A DNA stretch of 63,173 nucleotides from Marseilla massiliensis (lineage in GTDB: Bacteria; Bacteroidota; Bacteroidia; Bacteroidales; Bacteroidaceae), in assembly GCF_016899955.1 (NCBI RefSeq), contig NZ_JACJJL010000023.1:1-63173 (forward strand). The letters run 5' to 3'. The notes beneath the pieces are model-generated. The model saw only the letters and a program-made list of their open reading frames with translations, did not search any database and had not been told where the DNA came from. Every line of letters starts with the position of its first letter. The stretch's first letter is position 1. Below, piece after piece: positions 1 to 9,181 of this stretch. The position numbers and the translations under genes are program-made.

Positions 1-204
1 AAGAACGAGGGAGAAGCATCGAAAGACTACATCACCGGCATAAAGGATGTGACCGAGGGCAGCGAAGCCGCAGGCGAAGTGGTGAAGACAATCGTCTACA
101 GCATCAACGGCACGCAGCTCAACGCACCGGCCAAGGGCATCAACATCATCAAGGAGGTTTATGCCAACGGCCAGGTGAAGACCAAGAAAGTGATGGTTAA
201 ATAA
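1..204 (+). CDS. C-terminal end of a secreted protein (5' end outside window)
   Basis: The reading frame is open from base 1 to TAA at 202-204 (67 codons), so only the C-terminus is present. It closely matches the last ~55 residues of the 889-aa protein encoded just downstream: both have GIKDV, then GEVV, YSINGT, LNAPAKGINII and a basic VKT(K/R)KV ending. The tail looks like the short beta-rich C-terminal sorting or anchoring domains of secreted Bacteroidetes proteins; that is inference from composition and position. A strong intrinsic terminator follows 25 bp after the stop. The upstream part and the function cannot be seen. Confidence 0.75.
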   Translation, partial: KNEGEASKDYITGIKDVTEGSEAAGEVVKTIVYSINGTQLNAPAKGINIIKEVYANGQVKTKKVMVK

Positions 205-229
205 CTACAGGAAACCAACCCTGACACCG

Positions 230-258
230 GCGGCGGGCCTTGTGGCCCGCCGCTTTTT
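230..258 (+). terminator. Intrinsic terminator of the partial gene
   Basis: A perfect 10-bp GC stem (GCGGCGGGCC, loop TTGT, GGCCCGCCGC) is followed by five T. It ends transcription of the partial secreted-protein gene. Confidence 0.85.
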
Positions 259-941
259 CATTGCCACAAACCGCCGGCCATGGCCACAAACGGATGCCGA
301 CACCTGCCGCTCAAGGCTGCCGTAGGCCTTGCAAGAGGCGAAGGCTGCAACGGCAAGGCCAATGGGCGGCAGCGACGCCTGCAAGCGTGGCGAAGCATGG
401 GTGACAACCGGCATGGACATAAGGGCAGAGAGGCGCAGCCAGATTGACGCTTGCGGGTAGTGGCGGCAGCCATGCCGCGGAAAGGGGCAACCGCCGGCCG
501 GGGCCAAACGATGTAATAAAAAATCATGCCACGGGCCGCATTGCGCAATGGCCTGTGTGCCAGCGCATTGCGACACGGGCCGAAACGCCCGCCAAAACGG
601 CCCGCATGGCCATCCCGAACGGCCCGTATGGCTCAGTGATATGGGCCGTTTGCCATGCCCGCAGAGCCATGCCGGCAAATTGGCTCGCCCATTGTAAACA
701 AAAGCTACGGTGCATAAGCCATGGCCGCCGGGGCAAAAGAGGGACGGGCACGGGCATTTTATCCAAAATCAAAGAATCTTTATCATAATACCAAGTATAA
801 ACCATTGTGAGGTAAACAATATTTTATTAATTTTGCCAACGATCGACCTACCAACACAGACTAATAACCGACCGTGCCCAAAAAGGCAAGACATTACTAA
901 CAAAAAGAACTAAATTATAGTACTAATCAAAATAAACAATT
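259..941. other. Gene-free stretch with repeat array
   Basis: No credible gene is seen. The stretch holds the 22-bp array at 529-660, then an AT-rich segment from about 775 to the next start codon that probably contains the promoter of the 889-aa protein gene. I could not place a clear TAnnTTTG box there. Confidence 0.6.
529..660. repeat. 22-bp palindromic array 1 (6 units)
   Basis: Units start at 529, 551, 573, 595, 617 and 639, exactly 22 bp apart. Best copies have the core ACGGGCCG or ACGGCCCGTAT; unit 551 is strongly diverged but keeps phase. It lies between two co-directional secreted-protein genes. Same family as the nine other arrays in this window. Confidence 0.85.
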
Positions 942-3611
942 ATGAGAAAACTTTTTATGCTCACTGCCTTTTTTGCATTGACGATGAGCGCCAATGCAGA
1001 AAACAGGAAATGGGACTTCACCAACTGGAGTTCGGCAACGTTGCAAAACCTTGCCGCCGACGCCCAGACCAACGGCGGAACAAGGTGGACGACAATCGAA
1101 AAAGCAAGCGGCGACGGCGAGACCAACGGCAACTGCTATTGGTATGTGCCCGAAGAAGAGACCGAACTGGCAACAGTTGCCAACGGCCAGACTACCACAA
1201 TAACCGAGACACAGGGCCTGGTGTTCAACTGCAGCGGCAGGTCGCTCGCCCTGGCCGTAAACTACCAGACCACCTGGGACGGCCTCGGCCCCTACTCAGG
1301 GCCCAGCTACCTGTGGATGGGAGGCAAGAACAACAAGTTCACAATAAAGGGTGTCAAGCCGGGAGCCAACATCACCATGGACGTAGAGTCGCACAGGCTC
1401 ACCGACGGGCGCGGCGTGTCGCTGTCGGTCAACGGCACGGCCATTGAGATAATAGAAGGCTCGGAAAAACCCAAGGAGCGCACAACGTGCGTATGGCAGA
1501 TACCGGCCGACATATCCAACGGCGAGCTGGTCGACGTCACCGTGACCAACAGCAACGGCTGCCACATATATTACATCGACCTGCAGGAAGACGCCCCGGC
1601 AGTAAACGGCGCCAAGATTGCCTACGTGTTCAACTCGGGCTACAACAACTACGACGCCTCTAACGATGCCTTCAGGGACATCATCGAGAACAACAGCGAG
1701 TTTACCAACATCACCTTCGACGCCCTCGACGTGAGCCAGGAGGCCAACAGGAAAACGCCCGACGAGCTGAAGGCCTACGACGTGGTGGTGGTGAGCGGAT
1801 ACATGCCGGCCGACGACCAGTATGCACCGACGCTGCGCGAGGCCATCGCCTACGTGCCAATGCTCAACCTCAACCCGCAGCTTTACGCCACATGGGGCTA
1901 CGGCACGCCCAAGACAGCAGACTCTCCGTCGCTCGACGTGGCTGAAGAAGCGCTCGACGACGCCCTGTTCAAGCCGTCGAACGAGTCGGACAACTACATC
2001 ACCGACGGCAAGCTTGCATTCTTCGAGGAGGGTTCGGCCACCGGAGTCGAGATACCCGAAGGGTCATACTTTGCAAACGACCGCGTGCTGGCAACCGTAG
2101 GAGGGGCCACCGCCATCCATGAGCACAACGCCGGGCGCAACACCTACATGCTGATACCCTACGGTGCCGACAACCAGTTCTACGCCGTGAGCATAGTAGA
2201 CATTCTGACCAACGCCATCAAGGAGCTCAACTACTCGAAGAAGGAGATAACCAAGGCTGCCACGCCGAAGTTCACCGAAGACTACAAGCAGATGAACACC
2301 GACGTCACCATAGCCTCGGACACCGAAGGAGCCAAGATTTACTACACCACCGACGGCACCACCCCAACAGACGCGAGCACGCCCTACACCGGGCCGGTGA
2401 ACATATCTGAGCCCGGCACCACCATCACGGCCGTGGCCTACGCCGACGGTTACGACCCCAGCGAGCCCGCCACGCTGAACGTGGCACTGCACGAGACATC
2501 GGCCATGCCTACCATCACCACGGCCGAGGAAGACGGCAAGGCCATCGTGACGCTGACAAACAACGAGCCCAACGCCACGCTCTACTACAACTTCACGGGC
2601 GTGAAGGATGCCAAGGCATCGTCGGTTTACACCTCACCGATAACGATAACTCACCCCACCACCATCTATGCCTTCGCCGGCGAAGTGCTCGAGGCCGAGA
2701 AGGTTGCGTCTGAGCTCGCCTCGAAAGACATCACCATAACAGGCAAGGAGGTGCGCCTCGACGTTGTGTCACACTTCGACGCCAACGCCGCCGACTGGTC
2801 GCTGGGCGAGAGCAAGACCAAGTACTACACCGAAGGCGAGAAGAACGGCTACAACTACTATGAGGTTGTGTCACACGTAGAGGAGCTTCCCGACGGGCGC
2901 GACACCACCATCATCGACAGCAAGGAGCCGCTGTGGAACCTCACCGTTGTCAACCCCGGCAAGGGATGGGAGGCTAAGACCTACGGCCAGGGCATGCTCT
3001 GGGAGCGCATAACCATATCGGACGACATCTCAGACGCCAACACCGACAAGCGCTACCGCGGCGAGACGGCATTCGACCAAGGCGCTTCAGACAACTCGGT
3101 GACATTCGGCAACATACGCAAGAGCGACGGTGTGGAGAACGACCCCTACTCTTGCCACATACAAAGCACCGAAGCTTTCCAGGGCCCGTTTGACATAGTG
3201 ACTTACGTCGGCAACGCCAGCAGCAGCAACCAGCCCAAGGCTGCACTGTTCATCAGCACCGACACCCTGTCTGAAGACAACTGGACGTTTGTAGACTCGG
3301 TGTACTTCTCAAAGACGCAGCGCTACATCAAGAAGAACATAGCCAGCTACGAGGGCACCGATAAGGTGTTTGTAAAGCTGCAGGCTGCATTCTCCAGTGT
3401 CATGGTATTCGACATATACATCATGAACCATGGCGAACTGAGCGGAATAAAGGATGTTGACGAGGCCGAAGAAGCCACAGGCGAGGTTGTGCGCACGCTT
3501 ATCTACAGCATCAACGGCACACGCCTCAACGCACCGGCCAAGGGCATCAACATCATAAGGGAAGTGTATGACAACGGCAGCGTGAAGACGAGGAAAGTCG
3601 TTGTAAGGTAA
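942..3611 (+). CDS. Large secreted protein with chitobiase-like beta-sandwich repeats
   Basis: 889 aa with a clear signal peptide (residues 1-19, MRKLFMLTAF... cut near NAENRKW). The middle (about 455-600) has two repeats resembling chitobiase C-terminal-like modules: IYYTTDGTTPT, then a variant LYYNFTG; such modules decorate secreted Bacteroidetes proteins. The N-terminal half resembles carbohydrate-binding or sandwich domains but I cannot name a family. The last ~55 residues duplicate the tail of the upstream partial gene (YSINGT, LNAPAKGINII), suggesting a shared sorting domain and tandem duplication. No catalytic motif was recognised. Probably exported to the cell surface. A bidirectional terminator follows. 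Confidence 0.85.
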   Translation: MRKLFMLTAFFALTMSANAENRKWDFTNWSSATLQNLAADAQTNGGTRWTTIEKASGDGETNGNCYWYVPEEETELATVANGQTTTITETQGLVFNCSGRSLALAVNYQTTWDGLGPYSGPSYLWMGGKNNKFTIKGVKPGANITMDVESHRLTDGRGVSLSVNGTAIEIIEGSEKPKERTTCVWQIPADISNGELVDVTVTNSNGCHIYYIDLQEDAPAVNGAKIAYVFNSGYNNYDASNDAFRDIIENNSEFTNITFDALDVSQEANRKTPDELKAYDVVVVSGYMPADDQYAPTLREAIAYVPMLNLNPQLYATWGYGTPKTADSPSLDVAEEALDDALFKPSNESDNYITDGKLAFFEEGSATGVEIPEGSYFANDRVLATVGGATAIHEHNAGRNTYMLIPYGADNQFYAVSIVDILTNAIKELNYSKKEITKAATPKFTEDYKQMNTDVTIASDTEGAKIYYTTDGTTPTDASTPYTGPVNISEPGTTITAVAYADGYDPSEPATLNVALHETSAMPTITTAEEDGKAIVTLTNNEPNATLYYNFTGVKDAKASSVYTSPITITHPTTIYAFAGEVLEAEKVASELASKDITITGKEVRLDVVSHFDANAADWSLGESKTKYYTEGEKNGYNYYEVVSHVEELPDGRDTTIIDSKEPLWNLTVVNPGKGWEAKTYGQGMLWERITISDDISDANTDKRYRGETAFDQGASDNSVTFGNIRKSDGVENDPYSCHIQSTEAFQGPFDIVTYVGNASSSNQPKAALFISTDTLSEDNWTFVDSVYFSKTQRYIKKNIASYEGTDKVFVKLQAAFSSVMVFDIYIMNHGELSGIKDVDEAEEATGEVVRTLIYSINGTRLNAPAKGINIIREVYDNGSVKTRKVVVR

Positions 3612-3644
3612 TACCGACGGCTGCCAAGTGGCAACCAGGCACAC

Positions 3645-3682
3645 AAAAGAGGGGGCACCTGAATAACGGTACCCCCTCTTTT
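3645..3682. terminator. Bidirectional terminator between convergent genes
   Basis: AAAAGAGGGGG opposite CCCCCTCTTTT gives a stem with A-run and T-run on either side, so it can serve both the 889-aa protein gene (+) and the efflux gene run (-). Confidence 0.85.
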
Positions 3683-3718
3683 CGTATCAGCACTTGCCTC
3701 CGTGGCGGCAGGACGAGG

Positions 3719-5074
3719 TCAGAAGGCGAGTTGGCGGCCGCGATAGAAGTCGACCAAAGCCACCTGGTACAGATACTCGTAGCGCGACTGCGCCAGGTCA
3801 CTCTGTGCCTTCATGAGGTTGTTCTTGGCCTCGTTGAACTCTGTTATGGTAGCCTTGCCGTTCTCATATTTTGCCTGTGTCAGGCTGAAAGCGTCTTCAA
3901 AGCTGCGCAGGGCCGCCCTGCAACTGACATATTTAGCGCCAGCGTTGCGCGCATTGAGGCAGGCCGTCTGTATCTCTTTGTACAGGTTCTTCTTCACGTT
4001 TTCCAGTTGCAGCGCCTGCGTCTGCCGGTCTATGCGGGCTGCCCTCACGCTGTTACGGGTCTGGAAGCGGTTGAACAGCGGCACATTGAGGCTCAGCCCC
4101 ACATACTGGCTGAAGTTGTTTCGCATCTGGGAGGCAAAGCTTGAGGCACTATACCCCGACGTACGGTAGTAGTTAGTGCCCAGCCCAGCCGTGAGCGACA
4201 GTTGCGGATAGAATGCAGCCTGGGCCACCTTTACACTGTAGTCGGCCCCCTTCAGGCGTATCTGCTCGGCCTTCACCTCGGGCATTATGCCCAAAGCCTC
4301 GGCATATACAGCATCGGCGGCGGGCAGCGACGAGCACCGCGCCTCCATCCCGGCGGTGTCGGGCAACGCTATGGCAAAGCCTTCGGCCGACTGAAGTTCG
4401 AGCAATTGCGACAGCGCAAGCAGCGACAGGCTGCGGTTTCCCTCTGCCTGCGTCGCCGTGAGACGGCTTTGCGCCAGCGTGGCTTCCTGCTGCGAGAGGT
4501 CTGCCGGGCTTGCCTTGCCGTGGCTCTTCATGGCCCGCAGCCGCTCCACCTGCATGGAGTCGATGGCCACCTGGCGGCAGGCCACGCCCACAACCTCCAT
4601 GTCGTAGAGCGCCTGCACATAGGCCTGGGCCACCTGCACCCGCACGTCGTTGCCGGCTTTCTCAAGGTCTGCCGTGGCCGCCTCAAGGTTCAGGCGCCCC
4701 AGCTTTATCGAGTTGGTTATCCTCATCCCGGTAAACAGCGGCACGCTTGCGCCCACAGAGAACGATGTGCTGCTCGTGTTGGTGTTTGTATATGTGTTGT
4801 CTTCGGTCAGTCCGCGGCCGAACGAGAAGTTCTGCCCGGCCGAAGCGTCGACCGAGGGCAAGCGACTCCACTTGTCGGTATTTAGCTGCACGTCTTGCTG
4901 CATGAGCCTGTTCCGGCTCTGCTTAATGCTGATGTTGCGCTCCAGCGCACGGTCAATGCACTCGGCCAGAGTCCATTCGGCCCTGCCGGGGGTGGCTTCG
5001 CCCTGCTGCGCCACAGCGCTTGCAGAACCCAGCGAGAGCGCCGCCACGATAACGAAAATCTTGTTATGCACCAT
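3719..5074 (-). CDS. TolC-like outer-membrane efflux protein
   Basis: 451 aa from ATG at 5074. This start gives a standard signal peptide (MVHNKIFVIVAALSL...AVAQ) and has GGGAGG about 9 nt upstream; a TTG 18 nt earlier is possible but poorer. WTLAECIDRALERN after the signal, the long helical segments, and the repeated half (VAQAYVQALYDME / KNLYKEIQTACLNARNAG) are those of outer-membrane efflux factors. It would form the outer-membrane channel for the adaptor and ABC transporter encoded upstream in the same run; the adaptor stop is 14 bp away. Substrate unknown. Confidence 0.9.
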   Translation of the reverse strand: MVHNKIFVIVAALSLGSASAVAQQGEATPGRAEWTLAECIDRALERNISIKQSRNRLMQQDVQLNTDKWSRLPSVDASAGQNFSFGRGLTEDNTYTNTNTSSTSFSVGASVPLFTGMRITNSIKLGRLNLEAATADLEKAGNDVRVQVAQAYVQALYDMEVVGVACRQVAIDSMQVERLRAMKSHGKASPADLSQQEATLAQSRLTATQAEGNRSLSLLALSQLLELQSAEGFAIALPDTAGMEARCSSLPAADAVYAEALGIMPEVKAEQIRLKGADYSVKVAQAAFYPQLSLTAGLGTNYYRTSGYSASSFASQMRNNFSQYVGLSLNVPLFNRFQTRNSVRAARIDRQTQALQLENVKKNLYKEIQTACLNARNAGAKYVSCRAALRSFEDAFSLTQAKYENGKATITEFNEAKNNLMKAQSDLAQSRYEYLYQVALVDFYRGRQLAF

Positions 5075-5088
5075 AGCCTTGCCTCCCG

Positions 5089-6198
5089 TCAATTGTCATC
5101 GCTGGCCACCTGCTGCGGCCCGCGCACGATGTCGCCGGCCTTGAGCCCGCTTTTAACCTCTATCTTCACCCCGTCGCTCAGGCCCGTCGTTACGCTGCGG
5201 CTCACATACTGTCGCTCCTTGCCTTCGCCCCGGGCCACATAAACCAGCGTGGAGTCGCCCTTGAACTCTATCGCACTCTCCGGCACGGTAAGCACATGGC
5301 GGGCCTCGTCGAGCACAATCTCGGCGTTGGCACTGTAGCCCGAGCGCATGCGGCCCTTGCCGTCGAGCCTCACCGCCGCCTTGATCTCAAACTGATTGGC
5401 TCCGTTGTTCTCGACAGCCTTGGGTGAGATGTACTCCAGCACGGCATCGAACGAAAGGTTCTCCAGCGCCCCCACGGTAATCTTCATGTGCTTTCCGACA
5501 GCGAGGCGGCCCACTTCCGTCTCGTCCACATTGCCGCGGAATATCAAGTCGCCCATGTCGGCCACCATGGCTATGGTCGTACCGTCGTTGAACGTGTTGC
5601 TCAGTATGACCGAATTGCCCACCTTGACAGGAATGTCGAGAATGATGCCCGATATAGTCGAGCGTATGAGAGTGGAGCTGGCGTTGGCATTGCTGCGCGA
5701 TATGCCGTCGCGCACCACCTGCAGCGCGTCTTCTGCGGCGGCCTTCTCTTCGCGCGCCTGCTCCATTGCCTGCCTCACCTTGTCATACTCGTCGTCGCTC
5801 ACCAGGCGGCGTTCGTAGAGCGCCTTCTCACGTCCGAAGTCGGTGGTGGCCTGCTTCAGGTTTATCTCGGCCAGCCTGACACGGCTCTGCGCGGAGCTAA
5901 GCTGGCTCATGTCGGGTATCACTTTCACCTTGGCGATGACCTCGCCGGCCTCTACCCTGTCGCCCGGCTCCTTCATGATCTGGCTTATTATGCCGCTTAT
6001 CTGCGGCTTTACGCTCACCTCGTCGCGCGGTTCAATCTTCCCGGTGACGATGGTTGTCTTGCGTATGTCGCCCACCGTGGCCTTCAGTTCGGTGTACACC
6101 ACAGGCTTCGGCCGCGATTTCTGATAGAGGAACACAAATGTCCCGATGAATGCCACGGCCACCAGTGCCGCAACAATGAGTTTGGAATATCTTCTCAT
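5089..6198 (-). CDS. Periplasmic adaptor (MacA/HlyD family) of a tripartite efflux system
   Basis: 369 aa from ATG 6198 (MRRYSKLIVAALVAVAFIG), chosen because it puts a single N-terminal membrane anchor at residues 5-24; the longer open frame lacks plausible coding upstream. Order: anchor, biotinyl-lipoyl-like half (VKPQISGIISQIMKEPGDRV), helical hairpin (about 90-160), second lipoyl half (STISGIILDIPVKVGN), beta-barrel and membrane-proximal domain. This is the adaptor linking an inner-membrane MacB-type ABC transporter to a TolC channel. Neighbours on both sides fit that complex. Confidence 0.9.
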   Translation of the reverse strand: MRRYSKLIVAALVAVAFIGTFVFLYQKSRPKPVVYTELKATVGDIRKTTIVTGKIEPRDEVSVKPQISGIISQIMKEPGDRVEAGEVIAKVKVIPDMSQLSSAQSRVRLAEINLKQATTDFGREKALYERRLVSDDEYDKVRQAMEQAREEKAAAEDALQVVRDGISRSNANASSTLIRSTISGIILDIPVKVGNSVILSNTFNDGTTIAMVADMGDLIFRGNVDETEVGRLAVGKHMKITVGALENLSFDAVLEYISPKAVENNGANQFEIKAAVRLDGKGRMRSGYSANAEIVLDEARHVLTVPESAIEFKGDSTLVYVARGEGKERQYVSRSVTTGLSDGVKIEVKSGLKAGDIVRGPQQVASDDN

Positions 6199-6324
6199 AT
6201 CTGTTGTTGTTAAGTTACATTTACATCTGCCCACAAGCCGGGCGCAGTGGCTTTCCAGGCCGCCACGCCTCGCAGAGGCAGCCCATACGGATGCGGCCCG
6301 GGGCCGTAGAGGCACGCTTCGGCC

Positions 6325-7557
6325 CTACTCCTCGCGCATGGCGTCTACGGGCTTCACCTTCATTGCCCTCCAGGCAGGGGCCAGTCCGGCCAGTCCGCCG
6401 AGCAGGCAGAGCATCGACGCGGCCGCGAAAGCCGTAGAGAAGTCCACCTGGAAGCGGGCTGCGGCTATGCCGTCGGTGGTTGAGCCCAGCTCTATCATCT
6501 GCAGGATGGCCACGCCCAGCATGATGCCGCTCATGCCGGCAACGGCCGTGAGCACCACGCTCTCGGCCACTATCTGCCCGAGAATCATGCGCGGCGTGGC
6601 CCCTATGGCCCGCCGTATGCCTATTTCCGAGGTGCGTTCCTTTACCGTTACCATCATAATGTTGCTCACCCCGATGGCCCCGGCCAGCAGCGTGCCCGTG
6701 CCAACGAGCCAAACCAGGAAGTTGACACCGCGGAAAAGATTGTCGAGCATGGCGAAAAGCACCTCGGTGTTGAACACCATCACGCCCTGCTCGTCGGTGG
6801 GGTCAACGTTGTGGGAGCGCGCCACCACACTGCGGATGCGCCCGGTCAGTTTGCTCATCACCACCCCGCGGCGCCCCGTGACGGCGATGACGTCGACCTG
6901 AGAGCCACGGTTGTAGGCCCGCTGCACCACGGTTATGGGCACCGACACATTCTCGTCTACAGGCCCACCGACGCTGACGGAGTTGCCGGTACGGAAGTCT
7001 ACGCCCACAATCTCGTAGTAAACGGAATCGATGCGCATGGAATGGCCGCACGGGTCGCCCCCTTCGGGAAACAGGTCGTTGTAAATGCGCTTGCCAATGA
7101 CGCACACCTTGCGTCCCTGCTCCATGTCGAGGGCATTGAGATAGCGGCCGTAGCGTATCTTGGGTGTCTGTATGTCGGCATATTCCGGCGTCACGCCCGA
7201 CACGTTGCATGAGGCGGTGTGCTCGCCGTTGACAGCCCTCTTGCCGCCCACGAAGAGCACCGGCGCCACCCTGTCGAGCTGCGGCACCTGCCTGGCCAGG
7301 CGCTCCACGTCGCGGTAGTCCATGCTCCAGCTGCGCCCTTTGGGCAGCCCACGGTATGCCTTCGACGTGGGCTGTGCCCACACCATGGCCGAGTTTGTGG
7401 CAAACCCGGCGAAGTTGTTCTGCAGCAATTCCCTCAGCCCGTTGCCCCCTCCGATGAGCACAATGAGCATGAACACGCCCCAGAACACCCCGAAACCGGT
7501 CAGTATGCTGCGGCTCTTGTTGCGCATGAGCGAATCTATTATCTCTCTGAAATTCAT
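6325..7557 (-). CDS. MacB-type ABC transporter permease (first of two paralogues)
   Basis: 410 aa. N-terminal transmembrane helix (SILTGFGVFWGVFMLIVLIGG), a large periplasmic domain (about 45-270), then three helices in the C-terminal FtsX-like domain beginning VNFLVWLVGTGTLLAGAIG and including the RTSEIGIRRAIGA motif. This architecture is the membrane half of MacB-like mechanotransmission ABC transporters. It resembles the next permease (7901-9160), so the two probably form a heterodimer served by the single ATPase at 9182-9904. The 343-bp gap to the other permease holds a 22-bp repeat array, odd inside an apparent operon. Confidence 0.9.
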   Translation of the reverse strand: MNFREIIDSLMRNKSRSILTGFGVFWGVFMLIVLIGGGNGLRELLQNNFAGFATNSAMVWAQPTSKAYRGLPKGRSWSMDYRDVERLARQVPQLDRVAPVLFVGGKRAVNGEHTASCNVSGVTPEYADIQTPKIRYGRYLNALDMEQGRKVCVIGKRIYNDLFPEGGDPCGHSMRIDSVYYEIVGVDFRTGNSVSVGGPVDENVSVPITVVQRAYNRGSQVDVIAVTGRRGVVMSKLTGRIRSVVARSHNVDPTDEQGVMVFNTEVLFAMLDNLFRGVNFLVWLVGTGTLLAGAIGVSNIMMVTVKERTSEIGIRRAIGATPRMILGQIVAESVVLTAVAGMSGIMLGVAILQMIELGSTTDGIAAARFQVDFSTAFAAASMLCLLGGLAGLAPAWRAMKVKPVDAMREE

Positions 7558-7756
7558 AATCGCATTTCTTTATCAGGCCATCGGCCTGTGTTTCACTGTA
7601 TGCCGCTGTGGCGGCAGCCGCGCCGCCCTGCCGCCGCCACCTGGCCTGCGCGTTGCGTCTCGGCCCCGGCCGCTCCCCCGGCGGAGGCTGCCTTGTGTAA
7701 TTATTTTTCGCCATCCGCGCCGCTCAGCCCATCATACTGATTCTCAGGGCTTTGCG

Positions 7757-7844
7757 ATACGGGCCGTATTGCACGGCCAAACGGCCCGTTCTGCACTGCC
7801 GAATAGGCCGTCTTGCGGCGCGATATGTGCCGTTTGACCGCGCC
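7757..7844. repeat. 22-bp palindromic array 2 (4 units), inside the efflux operon
   Basis: Units start at 7757, 7779, 7801 and 7823. Best copies are the first two (ATACGGGCCGTATTGCA and AAACGGCCCGTTCTGCA). It lies between two co-directional permease genes that should be co-transcribed, so the array is probably present in an mRNA. Apart from the array, 7558-7900 holds nothing I recognise. Confidence 0.85.
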
Positions 7845-7900
7845 GTGGCGCGAGCGATGCCGGGCGGCCTCTATTTTGTCGGCATTGTTTGCCACCGCCG

Positions 7901-9160
7901 TCAGTTTTCCTTGAGCGCCTCGATGGGCCTCACGCGGGCAGCCCGGCGCGCAGGCACCAGCCCGGCCAGCGTGCCGGCCAGCACCATCACGAGCGTGGCC
8001 TCTATACACACATCGACGCCCACGGTGGGATTGACAAACATTGTGGCCTTGAACAGGCCCGTGTCTACCTCCGTTCGGCCTATTGTGGCGTTCATATACT
8101 CGTTTGCGGCGATGCCGCATAGCATGCCCACATAGCCAAACAATGTGGTCATGACCACGCTTTCTATTATTATGAGCCGCAATATAGACCACGGGCGGGC
8201 CCCGATGGCCTTGCGTATGCCAAACTCGCGGGTGCGCTCCCTCACGGTGATGAGCATGATGTTGCTCACGCCCACCACGCCGCTAAGCAGCGTCAGCAAG
8301 CCCACAACCCACAGCGCCGTGCGCAGTATGCCCATGCCCCGGGCCATCTGGATGTTGTCCATGAAGCGGTTCCACAGCCACACGGCGTTGTCGTCGTCGG
8401 GTGCTGCGCTGTGGTTCAGGTTCAGCTTGGCCCTGTAGTCGGCCTCGAAGTCGTTGTTCTGCTGCTCCGTCTCGAGCCCGTCGAACGTAAACTCGATGTT
8501 GCCCACGCGGCTGTCGGTGCTGTAGATGGCGCACACGGTGGCGTGGGGGCAGTAGACGTCGGAGGCCTTCATCATGCCGTCGCCCCTGTAGACGCCCACC
8601 ACACGCCACATAAGGCCGTCGGCCTTGACGTATTTGCCTACGGGCGAGCCCCCGTGGGGCCACAGCTCGCGCGCCTGGTCTTCGCTTATCACGGCCACCT
8701 TGCGCCGCTCGCGCATGTCGATGTCGTTGATGAAGCGGCCTTCCACCACCTCTGTCTTGTTAATGTCGCGGTCCACCGGGTAGACACCGCTCAGCGTCTG
8801 GCCCGCCATGTAGTTTGCCCCGGCCGAGAGGGTGACGCCGCCATGGTCGTAGACGGCGCCCACATCGCCCACCACCCCGGCAAACACGCTGTCGGTGGTG
8901 GCCATGTCTTGCTCGCGCAGCGATATGCCGCGGCCGCTCCCCAAGCCCGAATATGGCTTCGAGGTGCGGCCCCCGAATGCCACCATCGAACTGGCCAGGT
9001 AGCGGTCTGTGCTCTGCATCTGGGCGTTGATAAGGCCGTTGCCCGCCCCGAGCAGGAAGATGAGCATGAATATTCCCCACGCCACCGAGAAGCCGGTGAG
9101 CGCCGTGCGCAGCTTGTTGCGCCTGGCTGTCGCCCATATTTCAGTAAAGATGTCGCGCAT
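7901..9160 (-). CDS. MacB-type ABC transporter permease (second paralogue)
   Basis: 419 aa. N-terminal helix (TALTGFSVAWGIFMLIFLLGAG), periplasmic domain, and C-terminal FtsX-like three-helix domain with TREFGIRKAIGARP. It shares the start pattern, length and motif order of the 6325-7557 product. Its ATG is 21 bp downstream of the ATPase stop, so translation of the two is likely coupled. It would pair with the other permease, the ATPase, the adaptor and TolC to export an unknown substrate from the periplasm. Confidence 0.9.
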   Translation of the reverse strand: MRDIFTEIWATARRNKLRTALTGFSVAWGIFMLIFLLGAGNGLINAQMQSTDRYLASSMVAFGGRTSKPYSGLGSGRGISLREQDMATTDSVFAGVVGDVGAVYDHGGVTLSAGANYMAGQTLSGVYPVDRDINKTEVVEGRFINDIDMRERRKVAVISEDQARELWPHGGSPVGKYVKADGLMWRVVGVYRGDGMMKASDVYCPHATVCAIYSTDSRVGNIEFTFDGLETEQQNNDFEADYRAKLNLNHSAAPDDDNAVWLWNRFMDNIQMARGMGILRTALWVVGLLTLLSGVVGVSNIMLITVRERTREFGIRKAIGARPWSILRLIIIESVVMTTLFGYVGMLCGIAANEYMNATIGRTEVDTGLFKATMFVNPTVGVDVCIEATLVMVLAGTLAGLVPARRAARVRPIEALKEN

Positions 9161-9181
9161 ATATGGCTTGCTTTATTGTCG

